DNA of 64,000 nt from Hellea sp. (GTDB lineage: Bacteria > Pseudomonadota > Alphaproteobacteria > Caulobacterales > Maricaulaceae). Shown piece after piece: positions 35,245-42,805 of the stretch. Both the position numbers and the translations under genes were made by a program. Each line of letters starts with the position of its first letter. Positions within the stretch are counted from its first letter, which is position 1. The DNA lies in NCBI GenBank assembly GCA_020629135.1, contig JAHDDX010000001.1:1-64000 (forward strand), read 5' to 3'. A model generated the notes under the pieces. The model ran no database searches. It was given only the letters and a program-made list of their open reading frames with translations, and had not been told where the DNA came from.

Positions 35245-36003
35245 ATGCCAAGTGAAAAGGTTGAATTTGTCGGAGCTTTTGGCGATGCGCTTTCGGCCAA
35301 GCTTGACTGGCCTGAGGGGGAAATTAAGTCTTGGGTTCTATTTGCCCATGGATTTTCAATCGGAAAAGATTTGCGGCCAGTTCGCACGATTTCAAAAACC
35401 CTGGTTGATGACGGGTATGCTATGATGCGGTTTGATTTCACGGGTTTGGGAGAATCCGGCGGAAATTTTTCAAATACAAATTTTACGTCAAATTGCGCGG
35501 ATTTGAGAAATGCCGCGAGTTTTTTAAGAAACAATCATCGTGCACCATGCGTTTTGATCGGACATAGTTTTGGTGGGACAGCGGCATTGAAAGTCGCAGA
35601 TGAAATCCCAGAGTGTAAGGCCGTCGCCACGATCGGTAGCCCTTGCGATACGACGCATATAGTCCATCAATTTGCCGACCAGCTGGAGGAAATTGAGGAG
35701 GAAGGTGAGGCGAAAGTCTTACTGGGCGGGCGTCCATTTGTTATTAAAGAGCAGTTTTTAGATGATATTGGAAATTATGATATCGCCTCGGAAATTGCGG
35801 ACTTAGACCGGGCGCTCATGATTTTTCATTCGCCGCAAGACGTTGTGGTTGGAATCGAAAATGCGGCCCATATTTACGGTAAAGCCCGGCATCCGAAAAG
35901 CTTTGTAAGCTTGGACGGTGCTGATCATTTGTTACTGAAACAACCTAGAGATGCGGAGTATGTTGCCCATGTTTTGGCGGCATGGGCCCATCGATATATA
36001 TAA
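35245..36003 (+). CDS. Alpha/beta hydrolase (OsmC-associated hydrolase type)
   Basis: 252 residues from the ATG at 35245, which has GAAGGA six bases upstream. Catalytic elements are intact: oxyanion segment FAHGFSIGKD, nucleophile Ser in LIGHSFGGTAAL (near residue 110), acid in FHSPQDVVVGIENA and terminal His in LDGADHLLLKQPRDA. The sequence resembles the hydrolase half of proteins in which it is fused to an OsmC peroxidase-like domain; here the gene ends after the hydrolase and no OsmC gene follows. Cytoplasmic, substrate unknown. Confidence 0.82.
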   Translation: MPSEKVEFVGAFGDALSAKLDWPEGEIKSWVLFAHGFSIGKDLRPVRTISKTLVDDGYAMMRFDFTGLGESGGNFSNTNFTSNCADLRNAASFLRNNHRAPCVLIGHSFGGTAALKVADEIPECKAVATIGSPCDTTHIVHQFADQLEEIEEEGEAKVLLGGRPFVIKEQFLDDIGNYDIASEIADLDRALMIFHSPQDVVVGIENAAHIYGKARHPKSFVSLDGADHLLLKQPRDAEYVAHVLAAWAHRYI

Positions 36004-36104
36004 TCTGCAAGTATATAAACGATTTTTACTGGAAGACGGCATTGACCTTTGTTAAAATTACGTTCACGTTACAACTATTAACGGTAATTTGTAATTTTAA
36101 CTAC

Positions 36105-36121
36105 GGATGAATGGTTCATCC
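36105..36121. repeat. 17-bp inverted repeat before the outer-membrane protein gene
   Basis: GGATGAA-tgg-TTCATCC is a perfect 7-bp dyad with a 3-base spacer, ending 18 bases before the TTG start. It could be an operator or a 5'-UTR hairpin controlling an abundant envelope protein. Confidence 0.4.
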
Positions 36122-36139
36122 AGACTTTAGGGGGTTAAA

Positions 36140-37582
36140 TTGAGAAAACTATTATTGGCATCAAGTTTAATGTGCCTGTTTACCGCTCCGGCGTTCGCCG
36201 GTGACGACAATGGCTGGTATGTCCGCGGAAATGTGGGATATGGTAGTCACACTGATATGAACTTTGACGAGAGCCTATTGGTTGGTGATGTCGAAAGTGA
36301 AGGTAATGTCGCTGCATCATTGGGTATAGGCCATGATTTTGGTAGCTGGCGGCTTGAATTGGACGGGGATTCCCTCTGGACTGATTTGGGCGCTATCGGA
36401 CAGCAGCCGGCATCATTTGCTAAGTTGCGTACGAATACATTAATGCTGAATGCGATTTATGATTTTGAAGGCATGGGACGCTGGGAGCCCTATGTTGGCG
36501 CAGGTATTGGTTATGTCCAAGGTAAATTGGATGCGCAAGCCCACGATTTTCCAGGCGTTGCTAATGACTTCATTAATAACCCAGCTTGTTGGGGCGGAGT
36601 TGCAGGTGCTTGTTCTGTAGACGATACTGATGGCGGTTGGGGCTGGCAGCTCTTAGCCGGCTTAGGTTATAAGTTGTCAGAAAAATTGACTTGGGACACG
36701 CATTATTCCTACATGCAGGTTGCACCAGGTGGATTAGATTTCGATACGTCTTATACGCCTGCGCTGAATAATTTAGCCCCATTTGTACACCAGGGCGAAT
36801 TGGACGATGTCGGCGCGCACACATTGATGACGGGTTTCCGTTACAATTTCGGTGGTTCAGCGCCACAGCGTGTTGTCTGTTGGGACGGGTCTTATGAAAA
36901 GTCTTTAGCGGATTGTCCGTCAAAACCTGCACCTGAGCCTGTCATGTATACATGTTGGGATGGTTCTGAGGTTGAAAGCCGCAGTTCTTGTCCAGCGCGT
37001 CCAGCTCCAGAGCCAACATATTACTCTTGTTGGGATGGATCACAGGTTACGGATATTGCAACGTGCCCCGCACAGCCGGCTCCAGAGTATACCTGTTGGG
37101 ACGGATCAATTGTTTCAGATGCTGCATTCTGTCCAGCACAACAAATTGTTCAGCGCTATAACACTTGTGGTGCATCAAATGTTGCGATCTTTAACGTTCC
37201 AGCAAATGCGACGCCAAAAGTAATGTCACGCCTGGGAACTATGCCTGAGTTTGGTGACTCACATGATTTGTCTCCGACTCAGTTCTTTGAGAAGTTGCAG
37301 AACCGTTATGCGTCTAATGCGACAGATAAAGCCTATCTAGACTATCTGTTCCGCTCAATGGGCTATAATGGATTTGGTGACGCTCAAGCTTACATGTTCT
37401 CTGACGCTGTTATGGATGTCGGGACTTCCGGTATCCTGGGCTTAGGTAAGCAGCACCACTATCAGTATTCTGTACTGCCATCTTCTGACCGCGATCGTCA
37501 GGCCTTCCGCATCCAAAGTGCGAACGGTTCAGAGATCTACTTCATGAAGACTTGTGGTAACTATTTCTATCCTTGTAACTAG
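36140..37582 (+). CDS. Outer-membrane beta-barrel protein with CWDGS repeats
   Basis: 480 residues. The start is a TTG preceded by AGGGGG; no ATG precedes the signal peptide. Signal cleavage is predicted after AFA (residue 20). Residues 21-240 form an OmpA-like eight-stranded barrel (NGWYVRGNVGYG, YEPYVGAGIGY-like strand, TLMTGFRYNFGG). Residues 245-333 hold four CWDGS...CP repeats (Cys pairs 247/259, 272/284, 297/309, 319/331, each 12 apart) separated by Pro-Ala-rich linkers. The last 145 residues are not an OmpA peptidoglycan-binding domain that I recognise, and they end with a cysteine pair (TCGNYFYPCN). An intrinsic terminator follows. Confidence 0.8.
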   Translation: MRKLLLASSLMCLFTAPAFAGDDNGWYVRGNVGYGSHTDMNFDESLLVGDVESEGNVAASLGIGHDFGSWRLELDGDSLWTDLGAIGQQPASFAKLRTNTLMLNAIYDFEGMGRWEPYVGAGIGYVQGKLDAQAHDFPGVANDFINNPACWGGVAGACSVDDTDGGWGWQLLAGLGYKLSEKLTWDTHYSYMQVAPGGLDFDTSYTPALNNLAPFVHQGELDDVGAHTLMTGFRYNFGGSAPQRVVCWDGSYEKSLADCPSKPAPEPVMYTCWDGSEVESRSSCPARPAPEPTYYSCWDGSQVTDIATCPAQPAPEYTCWDGSIVSDAAFCPAQQIVQRYNTCGASNVAIFNVPANATPKVMSRLGTMPEFGDSHDLSPTQFFEKLQNRYASNATDKAYLDYLFRSMGYNGFGDAQAYMFSDAVMDVGTSGILGLGKQHHYQYSVLPSSDRDRQAFRIQSANGSEIYFMKTCGNYFYPCN

Positions 37583-37604
37583 GATTAGAAACATATCAGA
37601 TATT

Positions 37605-37629
37605 AAAAGCCCCGAGAGGGGCTTTTTTT
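37605..37629 (+). terminator. Rho-independent terminator after the outer-membrane protein gene
   Basis: AAAA-GCCCC-gaga-GGGGC followed by seven T. It lies 23 bases after the stop codon and separates the omp gene from the acyltransferase. Confidence 0.85.
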
Positions 37630-37693
37630 ATGGAAAATCAAACGTTTACCGAAAATTTCGAATTCATATCTATGGGTGTGTTTTGAATAAAGA

Positions 37694-38875
37694 ATGGATT
37701 TGGTTATTACAAATCATCGGCCAAGCAAGGAATATTTCGGTGCGCTCGATGGATTTCGCGGCGTTTTGGCTATATGCGTGGCAATCTATCATACATTTTG
37801 GTTTTCCAACCTGAACGGTACGGCCTTTTTCAATAATGGCCCCGTTGTTATTGATCTGTTTTTTGTGTTTTCGGGGTTCCTGTTATTTCGTCTTTACGCT
37901 GAAAAAATTCAGACCGCAGAAGGGGTTATGATCTTTTTTAAACGCCGATTTGCGCGATTATATCCCTTGCACATTTTCACTTTGGCATTGTTTTTGGGGT
38001 TCGCCGTTTTACGTTTGGCAGCTCATAAAGGCGGAATATCGACCCTCGACCCGGGAGAGACGCTTCCGTTTACACCTGGGGCCACAGAAACGATCTGGAG
38101 TTTGATCTCCAACCTGACTTTGACCCATTCTATGGGGTTTCATGAGGCTTTGAGCTTTAATCCGCCCAGCTGGACAATTAGTGTAGAATTCTTTGCCTAT
38201 ATCATATTTGCAGCGTGGCTTTATTGGAGCCCGCCCAAAAGTCTGGGCCACATATTAGTGATCTGTATGGGTATTGGGCTAATTTATTTCGGCTTATCTC
38301 GTGTGAAGCCGAATATGGACATTACCTATGATTACGGATTTTTTCGATGTCTGGGTGGTTTTTATACAGGTGTCGTCGGCGCCTGGATATATGGGCAATC
38401 ACAGTCCACATCGTTAATCGGCAAGGCCAGCGTTGTTGTGGCAACACTATTTGAACTTTTTGCGCTTGTGGCTTATGTAAGCTTTGTCATTTATTGCCCC
38501 GGAAAGCTTCAGTTCCTTGTGGCGCCTTTCGCTCTTTTATTCATTTATGTTTTCGCATTTGATCGCGGCTATATTTCCCGGTTTATGTCACAAACTTTAT
38601 TCCGATATCTCGCTAAAATTTCCTATTCTGTTTATATGATTCATGCGCTTGTTTCGATCATCGCATTGATTTTTGCGCAACGTGTGCTGGCGAGAATCTG
38701 GGGAACTCAGTGGCTTGAGACCGGGTGGGCCGGTGATATTTATTTGATCCCTTATCTGATTATTGTGATTGGTATTTCCCATCTCACCTGGACTTTTGTC
38801 GAACGACCTGGAAAACGGTTTATTGAAGGATGGAAAATCTGGCAAAAGCTTGAACCGGATGCAAAATCCGGCTAA
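37694..38875 (+). CDS. Acyltransferase 3 family membrane protein
   Basis: 393 residues, about ten membrane segments. The acyltransferase-3 signature is present near the N-terminus (GALDGFRGVLAICVAIYHTFWF, including the conserved His) with a later RRFARLYPLHIFTL. Family members acetylate or succinylate sugars of LPS, capsule or secondary metabolites on the inner membrane. No polysaccharide cluster surrounds it, so the acceptor is unknown. Nine bases separate it from queF. Confidence 0.85.
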   Translation: MDLVITNHRPSKEYFGALDGFRGVLAICVAIYHTFWFSNLNGTAFFNNGPVVIDLFFVFSGFLLFRLYAEKIQTAEGVMIFFKRRFARLYPLHIFTLALFLGFAVLRLAAHKGGISTLDPGETLPFTPGATETIWSLISNLTLTHSMGFHEALSFNPPSWTISVEFFAYIIFAAWLYWSPPKSLGHILVICMGIGLIYFGLSRVKPNMDITYDYGFFRCLGGFYTGVVGAWIYGQSQSTSLIGKASVVVATLFELFALVAYVSFVIYCPGKLQFLVAPFALLFIYVFAFDRGYISRFMSQTLFRYLAKISYSVYMIHALVSIIALIFAQRVLARIWGTQWLETGWAGDIYLIPYLIIVIGISHLTWTFVERPGKRFIEGWKIWQKLEPDAKSG

Positions 38876-38884
38876 CGGGCGCCC

Positions 38885-39346
38885 ATGACAGATCAAACCT
38901 ATCAAAATTTGGGTCAATTGGGATCAGATGCCAGGATCGCCGCTAATCCTGCCGAGGCTGTGCTGGAAAGAGTCGCAAATCCAACGACCGAGCCTTATCT
39001 TATTCGCCTGACATGCCCTGAGTTTACTTCTATCTGCCCGGTGACAGGTCAACCGGATTTTGCTCATCTAGTTGTCGATTATTGCCCTAAGGACTGGATC
39101 GTAGAATCCAAGAGTTTCAAGCTGTTCTTAGGGAGTTATCGCAATCATGGCGATTTCCACGAAGCCTGCACAACTGGAATCGGGCAAAGGCTTGTTCGTG
39201 AATTAGACCCGACCTGGCTTAGAATAGGGGGCTATTGGTATCCACGCGGAGGCATTCCGATTGATGTATTTTATCAACACGGCAAAGCCCCAGAGGGACT
39301 TTGGATCCCGGATCAGGGCGTGCCGCCATATCGGGGCCGGGGTTAA
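38885..39346 (+). CDS. queF: NADPH-dependent 7-cyano-7-deazaguanine reductase QueF
   Basis: 153 residues, the short unimodular QueF type. It reduces preQ0 to preQ1 in queuosine biosynthesis. The catalytic cysteine lies in [13 protein letters not shown] (Cys51, Asp58) and the QueF motif [20 protein letters not shown] (74-93) is complete. A VUT-family membrane protein at 51816-52361 could be related to uptake of queuosine precursors, but it lies 12 kb away. Confidence 0.95.
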   Translation: MTDQTYQNLGQLGSDARIAANPAEAVLERVANPTTEPYLIRLTCPEFTSICPVTGQPDFAHLVVDYCPKDWIVESKSFKLFLGSYRNHGDFHEACTTGIGQRLVRELDPTWLRIGGYWYPRGGIPIDVFYQHGKAPEGLWIPDQGVPPYRGRG

Positions 39347-39408
39347 CACCTAATTTTTACTGGTAATTTTTACCACGCTCACTATCTGTAATCGAAACGG
39401 AGGTGCAT

Positions 39409-40230
39409 ATGGCCAAGTTAAATGTCGCATCAGATACGCAAACAGATGAATGCGCCTGGTCGAGCCTGAGAAAAGAGGCTGCGGCTTATGCGATCAAAGA
39501 GCCAGCGCTGTCTTCATTGCTCTATGCCTCAATCCTGGAGCAGGAAAATCTGGGCGGGGCGTTGGTCAACCATTTGTCTGATAAATTGGCGACCGCCGAA
39601 TTTTCACCGCTTAAACTCCGCCGCGTTCTCTCAGACGCATTAGCTCAGGACAAAATGATAGTTGAAGGTGCAGCGCGCGATCTTCTGGCCGTTAAAGAAC
39701 GGGATCCAGCCTGTCGTTCATATCTTCAGGCCTTCTTGTATTTCAAAGGCTATATGGCCATACAAACCCACCGATTTGCGCATGCGCTGTATAATTCTGG
39801 GCGAGAATTACTCGCTTTCCATCTGCAAAACCGGGCATCTGAGCAATTTGGTGTCGACATTAATCCAGCTGCGAAAATTGGATCCGGCATCATGCTTGAC
39901 CACGCTACCGCCTTTGTAATGGGTGAAACGGCTGTCATCGGCGATGATTGCTCAATATTACAAAGTGTGACGCTTGGGGGTACCGGTAAAGCTGACGAAG
40001 ATCGCCATCCCAAAATAGGAAACCGCGTTTTAATAGGCGCAGGTGCCGTTGTATTAGGAAACATTCATGTGGGTGATGATGCAAAAATCGCAGCCGGTTC
40101 AGTTGTTTTAAAGCCGGTACCTGCTAAATGTACGGTCGCAGGCGTACCCGCAAAACCTGTTGCAGGGGCCTGCAAACAAAGCCCAAGCGAAACCATGGAT
40201 CAGACTTTAGGAGAAACCCATGACACCTGA
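39409..40230 (+). CDS. cysE: Serine O-acetyltransferase
   Basis: 273 residues from the ATG at 39409, which follows a strong ACGGAGG site; an in-frame GTG lies six bases upstream. CysE makes O-acetylserine from serine and acetyl-CoA, the first step of cysteine synthesis. The N-terminal helical domain (WSSLRKEAAAYAIKEPALSSLLYASIL) precedes left-handed beta-helix hexapeptides; catalytic and CoA-site segments include LDHATAFVMGETAVIGDD and LQSVTLGGTGK...RHPKIG. Its 3' end overlaps the DUF3126 gene, a neighbour pairing frequently seen in alphaproteobacteria. Confidence 0.95.
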   Translation: MAKLNVASDTQTDECAWSSLRKEAAAYAIKEPALSSLLYASILEQENLGGALVNHLSDKLATAEFSPLKLRRVLSDALAQDKMIVEGAARDLLAVKERDPACRSYLQAFLYFKGYMAIQTHRFAHALYNSGRELLAFHLQNRASEQFGVDINPAAKIGSGIMLDHATAFVMGETAVIGDDCSILQSVTLGGTGKADEDRHPKIGNRVLIGAGAVVLGNIHVGDDAKIAAGSVVLKPVPAKCTVAGVPAKPVAGACKQSPSETMDQTLGETHDT

Positions 40231-40432
40231 GCAAATTGTCAGTGTTCGAAATTACCTTTGTAACCGTCTCGGGACCGAAGCGATCACGATTAAGCCGCGC
40301 AAGGTTTCGGACAGTGTAGAAGTTTACTTGAACGACGAAATTTTAGGGCTTCTCTATGTTGATGATGAAGATCCCAACGACGTTTCTTATGATCTGAATA
40401 TCTCTATTCTTCAGCAAGATCTCGACGCATGA
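40220..40432 (+). CDS. DUF3126 family small protein
   Basis: 70 residues, matching the small DUF3126 family by its pattern LCNRLG...ITIKPR...DSVEVYLNDEILGLLYVDDEDPND. Function is unknown. The ATG overlaps the last 11 bases of cysE, just after a GGAG site inside cysE, and the stop overlaps the next gene by four bases. Consistent placement beside cysE suggests a link to cysteine metabolism, which is inference. Confidence 0.83.
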   Translation: MTPEQIVSVRNYLCNRLGTEAITIKPRKVSDSVEVYLNDEILGLLYVDDEDPNDVSYDLNISILQQDLDA

Positions 40433-40950
40433 CAATATACGCCTTGGACGGCGTAAAGCCGGAACTGGATACAACGGCGTGGGTTGCCCCGTCTGCCGAC
40501 GTGATGGGCAAGGTCATTATGCACGCAGAATCGTCGATCTGGTTTTGCGCGGTAGTGCGTGGCGATAATGAGCCGATTACGATCGGTAAAGGCTCAAATA
40601 TTCAGGATAATTCCGTATTGCACACGGATCCCGGCATGCCTTTAACCATTGGGGAGGGGGTTACTGTCGGCCATCAAGTCATGCTGCATGGATGTACGAT
40701 TGGCGATAATTCACTGATTGGAATTGGAGCGACCGTGTTGAACGGCGCCAAAATTGGCAAAAACTGTATAATCGGAGCCCATGCCCTGGTCACAGAAGGT
40801 AAGGAAATTCCAGACAATTCCATGGTTGTCGGCGCGCCCGGTAAGATTATCAAGACCCTGAATGAACAACAAATCGCCATGCTAAAGCTAAATGCCCAGG
40901 TCTATGTGGCAAATGCCAAGCGATTTAATGAAGGTTTAGTCCCACTTTAA
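40429..40950 (+). CDS. Gamma carbonic anhydrase family protein
   Basis: 173 residues folding as a left-handed beta-helix. The three zinc-ligand histidines of gamma carbonic anhydrases are in place: His65 (VLHTD), His82 (VGHQV) and His87 (MLHGC). Homologues such as YrdA/PaaY hydrate CO2 or act as CoA-linked enzymes; activity in this subfamily varies. The ATG overlaps the DUF3126 stop (ATGA), placing it in the cysE operon. Its end overlaps the convergent GYF_2-like gene by four bases. Confidence 0.9.
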   Translation: MTIYALDGVKPELDTTAWVAPSADVMGKVIMHAESSIWFCAVVRGDNEPITIGKGSNIQDNSVLHTDPGMPLTIGEGVTVGHQVMLHGCTIGDNSLIGIGATVLNGAKIGKNCIIGAHALVTEGKEIPDNSMVVGAPGKIIKTLNEQQIAMLKLNAQVYVANAKRFNEGLVPL

Positions 40951-41513
40951 AGCTGAGCGCCCGGTTCAATTTCCCAAAGATCACGAATGCGTTGGTCCAT
41001 ATCCGCCCCGATATTAAACCAGGCTTTGTCATTTTTAAAACTGTCCAGAATAAACAGACGATCCTGTTTGGATAAGTCCTGACTGAGCGAACGTCTTAAG
41101 ATGTCAACGCTTGAGGTGGCCTTTAACAGCCAGACGGTATCGCCGATCCTTTGGGCTTTACCATGTGATTGCAATGTTTGTAAAAACCGCATGGTTTGAC
41201 CAGAACGTATCTCGGCCATAATCAGGAAAACGGCGGGGCCTCTGGATTGCAAGGGGGCCGCTTTGTGGCTTTGCCCCACCGCGACCTTCATGGCACTGGC
41301 TTGCTCAACCGGTTGAGATTGGGCATTCGCCTCCGACCATGTTTTGAATACAGGGTAAGCCGAAGCCCGATAAAACCCACGATCCAGCTGATGTGTGATC
41401 AGCGAGGTTTCGACCACACGGCCTTCTTCCACAAACGCCTGCATTTGAGTAGACGAATAGGGGCCATAAGTCTGGCCCGAGAAATGGACATGCCAGGAAT
41501 GAGACGACACCAC
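40947..41513 (-). CDS. GYF_2/DUF4339-like domain protein
   Basis: 188 residues. The N-terminal 60 residues (WHVHFSGQTYGPYSSTQMQAFVEEGRV...) resemble a GYF_2 (DUF4339) module, which usually binds proline-rich peptides or other proteins. The middle is low complexity. The C-terminal 80 residues (VFLIMAEIRSGQTMRFLQTLQSHGKAQRIGDTVWLLKATSSVDILRRSLSQDLSKQDRLFILDS) look like a small alpha/beta domain reminiscent of CRISPR-Cas2-like or ferredoxin-fold proteins, without enough to name it. No signal peptide. Confidence 0.6.
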   Translation of the reverse strand: MVSSHSWHVHFSGQTYGPYSSTQMQAFVEEGRVVETSLITHQLDRGFYRASAYPVFKTWSEANAQSQPVEQASAMKVAVGQSHKAAPLQSRGPAVFLIMAEIRSGQTMRFLQTLQSHGKAQRIGDTVWLLKATSSVDILRRSLSQDLSKQDRLFILDSFKNDKAWFNIGADMDQRIRDLWEIEPGAQL

Positions 41514-41630
41514 CGAAACCTATCTTAGTTTTTTGTAATTGAAGCCGATTCTAATGAACGGAAAAGATTTTATCCTCAGAAAGCTGTGAGTATGGCTTTT
41601 GATCCGTAAATTTCTTGGGTAAACACACTT

Positions 41631-42290
41631 ATGACTCGCGAGCCCATGTTCAATATTCCTGAAAAAGCCCCTTTATGGCTGTGCGGTTTGCTTATTGCCA
41701 TTCACGCGATCATGAGCGTTGCCCCGGGCGGGGTGATTTCATTGATATATGGATTGGCCATCTTAATTCCGGTGCAGACGCCAGATGTCCCAATATTGCG
41801 TCAGGTGTTTAGTTTGTTTGGTTATGGGTTTTTACATGCAGGTTGGACTCACGTACTCTTAAATACGGGAATGATGTTAGCTTTTGGCGTGATTACTATC
41901 CGGGGTATATCTGCATTCTTAATAGATCGTGTGGATACAGGGTCTTCTACTACGCTGTTTTTATTGATCTTTATTGCTGGCATTGTAGCCGGTGGATTGA
42001 CACAATGGGGTTGGTGGACGGTATTCCCTCAGTCGGCTCAATTAGCATTAGGATCAGCAGGTGGTTTTTCATCTCTTTTCGCTACTGCGGCTTGGGCCAG
42101 CGGCGGCAAAGATCGCATGTTAAAATTCGGGGTCGTTTGGATTGTTGCTCTATTGACAATGGATTTGGCTGCCCCGTTGATTGGGGTGTCAGTAGCATTG
42201 GCCCCATCTTTTGGCGGCTATTTGGCCGGGATGGTTTTGGCACCGAGATGCGTAAAACCAAATAGTTCCGGTTTCTCGATCACCGGATGA
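41631..42290 (+). CDS. Rhomboid-like membrane protein, probably catalytically inactive
   Basis: 219 residues, about six membrane helices. The rhomboid motif HAGWTHVLLNTG (69-80) is well preserved. The catalytic loop that normally reads GASGA is GSAGG (141-145), with Ala143 at the Ser position, and the usual H-x-GG of the last helix is PSFGGYLAG, with Ser193 at the His position. Both catalytic residues thus seem lost, suggesting a rhomboid pseudoprotease that may bind membrane proteins. The alignment is by eye; Ser142 is adjacent. The last 73 bases overlap the convergent gene below. Confidence 0.72.
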   Translation: MTREPMFNIPEKAPLWLCGLLIAIHAIMSVAPGGVISLIYGLAILIPVQTPDVPILRQVFSLFGYGFLHAGWTHVLLNTGMMLAFGVITIRGISAFLIDRVDTGSSTTLFLLIFIAGIVAGGLTQWGWWTVFPQSAQLALGSAGGFSSLFATAAWASGGKDRMLKFGVVWIVALLTMDLAAPLIGVSVALAPSFGGYLAGMVLAPRCVKPNSSGFSITG

Positions 42291-42805
42291 TCATATCTTT
42301 GATCTTCGATTTTAACGGCGGCTAGCCGGGCTACTCTGTTGGGTTTGACTATTAGTTCAATTGAGCTTTGCTTGGCAGGCCCGTCATTTAAACGGTCGAT
42401 GAGTGCGGGTCTGGCGACAAAGTTTTCAAATGGATAGCTGACTTTCACGAGATCGGCGTTGGCATATGAGATCTGTCCTTTAATGGAAAACACAAAGGAA
42501 CGGTTTTCGGCAGTTGGAGAGTTTCTGGTCACAGCAAAGGGATAAGCCAGTTTATCGGGCCCGCGAGCCATGTGGACGAAAATACTATCACCGACATCAA
42601 CTCGGTCCGCGCCATTAATGTCTTTCAAATTTAGCGTTGAAATAGAGGACTTTAAAAGAAGTCTCTCAGATCCTAATTCGGTCATGATTTCGACCGGCAG
42701 CTCAATTCTGATGTCTGTAACCTCATTATGTATATGACGGGCAATGGCCGCGAGCGGAAGTCCGGTCAGTATCGCGCCGGTCAGAATTATCCGCCAAATC
42801 CTCAT
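42218..42805 (-). CDS. Membrane-anchored envelope protein, GDYXXLXY-like
   Basis: 195 residues. One N-terminal membrane segment (IILTGAILTGLPLAAIARHI), then an extracytoplasmic beta-rich domain (IRIELPVEIMTELGSERLLLKSSIS...VGDSIFVHMARGP). The segment VGDSIFVHM sits where the GDYXXLXY motif of a small envelope family would be, and such proteins are usually paired with a large multi-spanning DUF2157/DUF4401 protein, as seen here (overlap of four bases with the upstream gene). The family match is weak. Its 3' end runs antisense to the rhomboid-like gene for 73 bases. Confidence 0.55.
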   Translation of the reverse strand: MRIWRIILTGAILTGLPLAAIARHIHNEVTDIRIELPVEIMTELGSERLLLKSSISTLNLKDINGADRVDVGDSIFVHMARGPDKLAYPFAVTRNSPTAENRSFVFSIKGQISYANADLVKVSYPFENFVARPALIDRLNDGPAKQSSIELIVKPNRVARLAAVKIEDQRYDHPVIEKPELFGFTHLGAKTIPAK

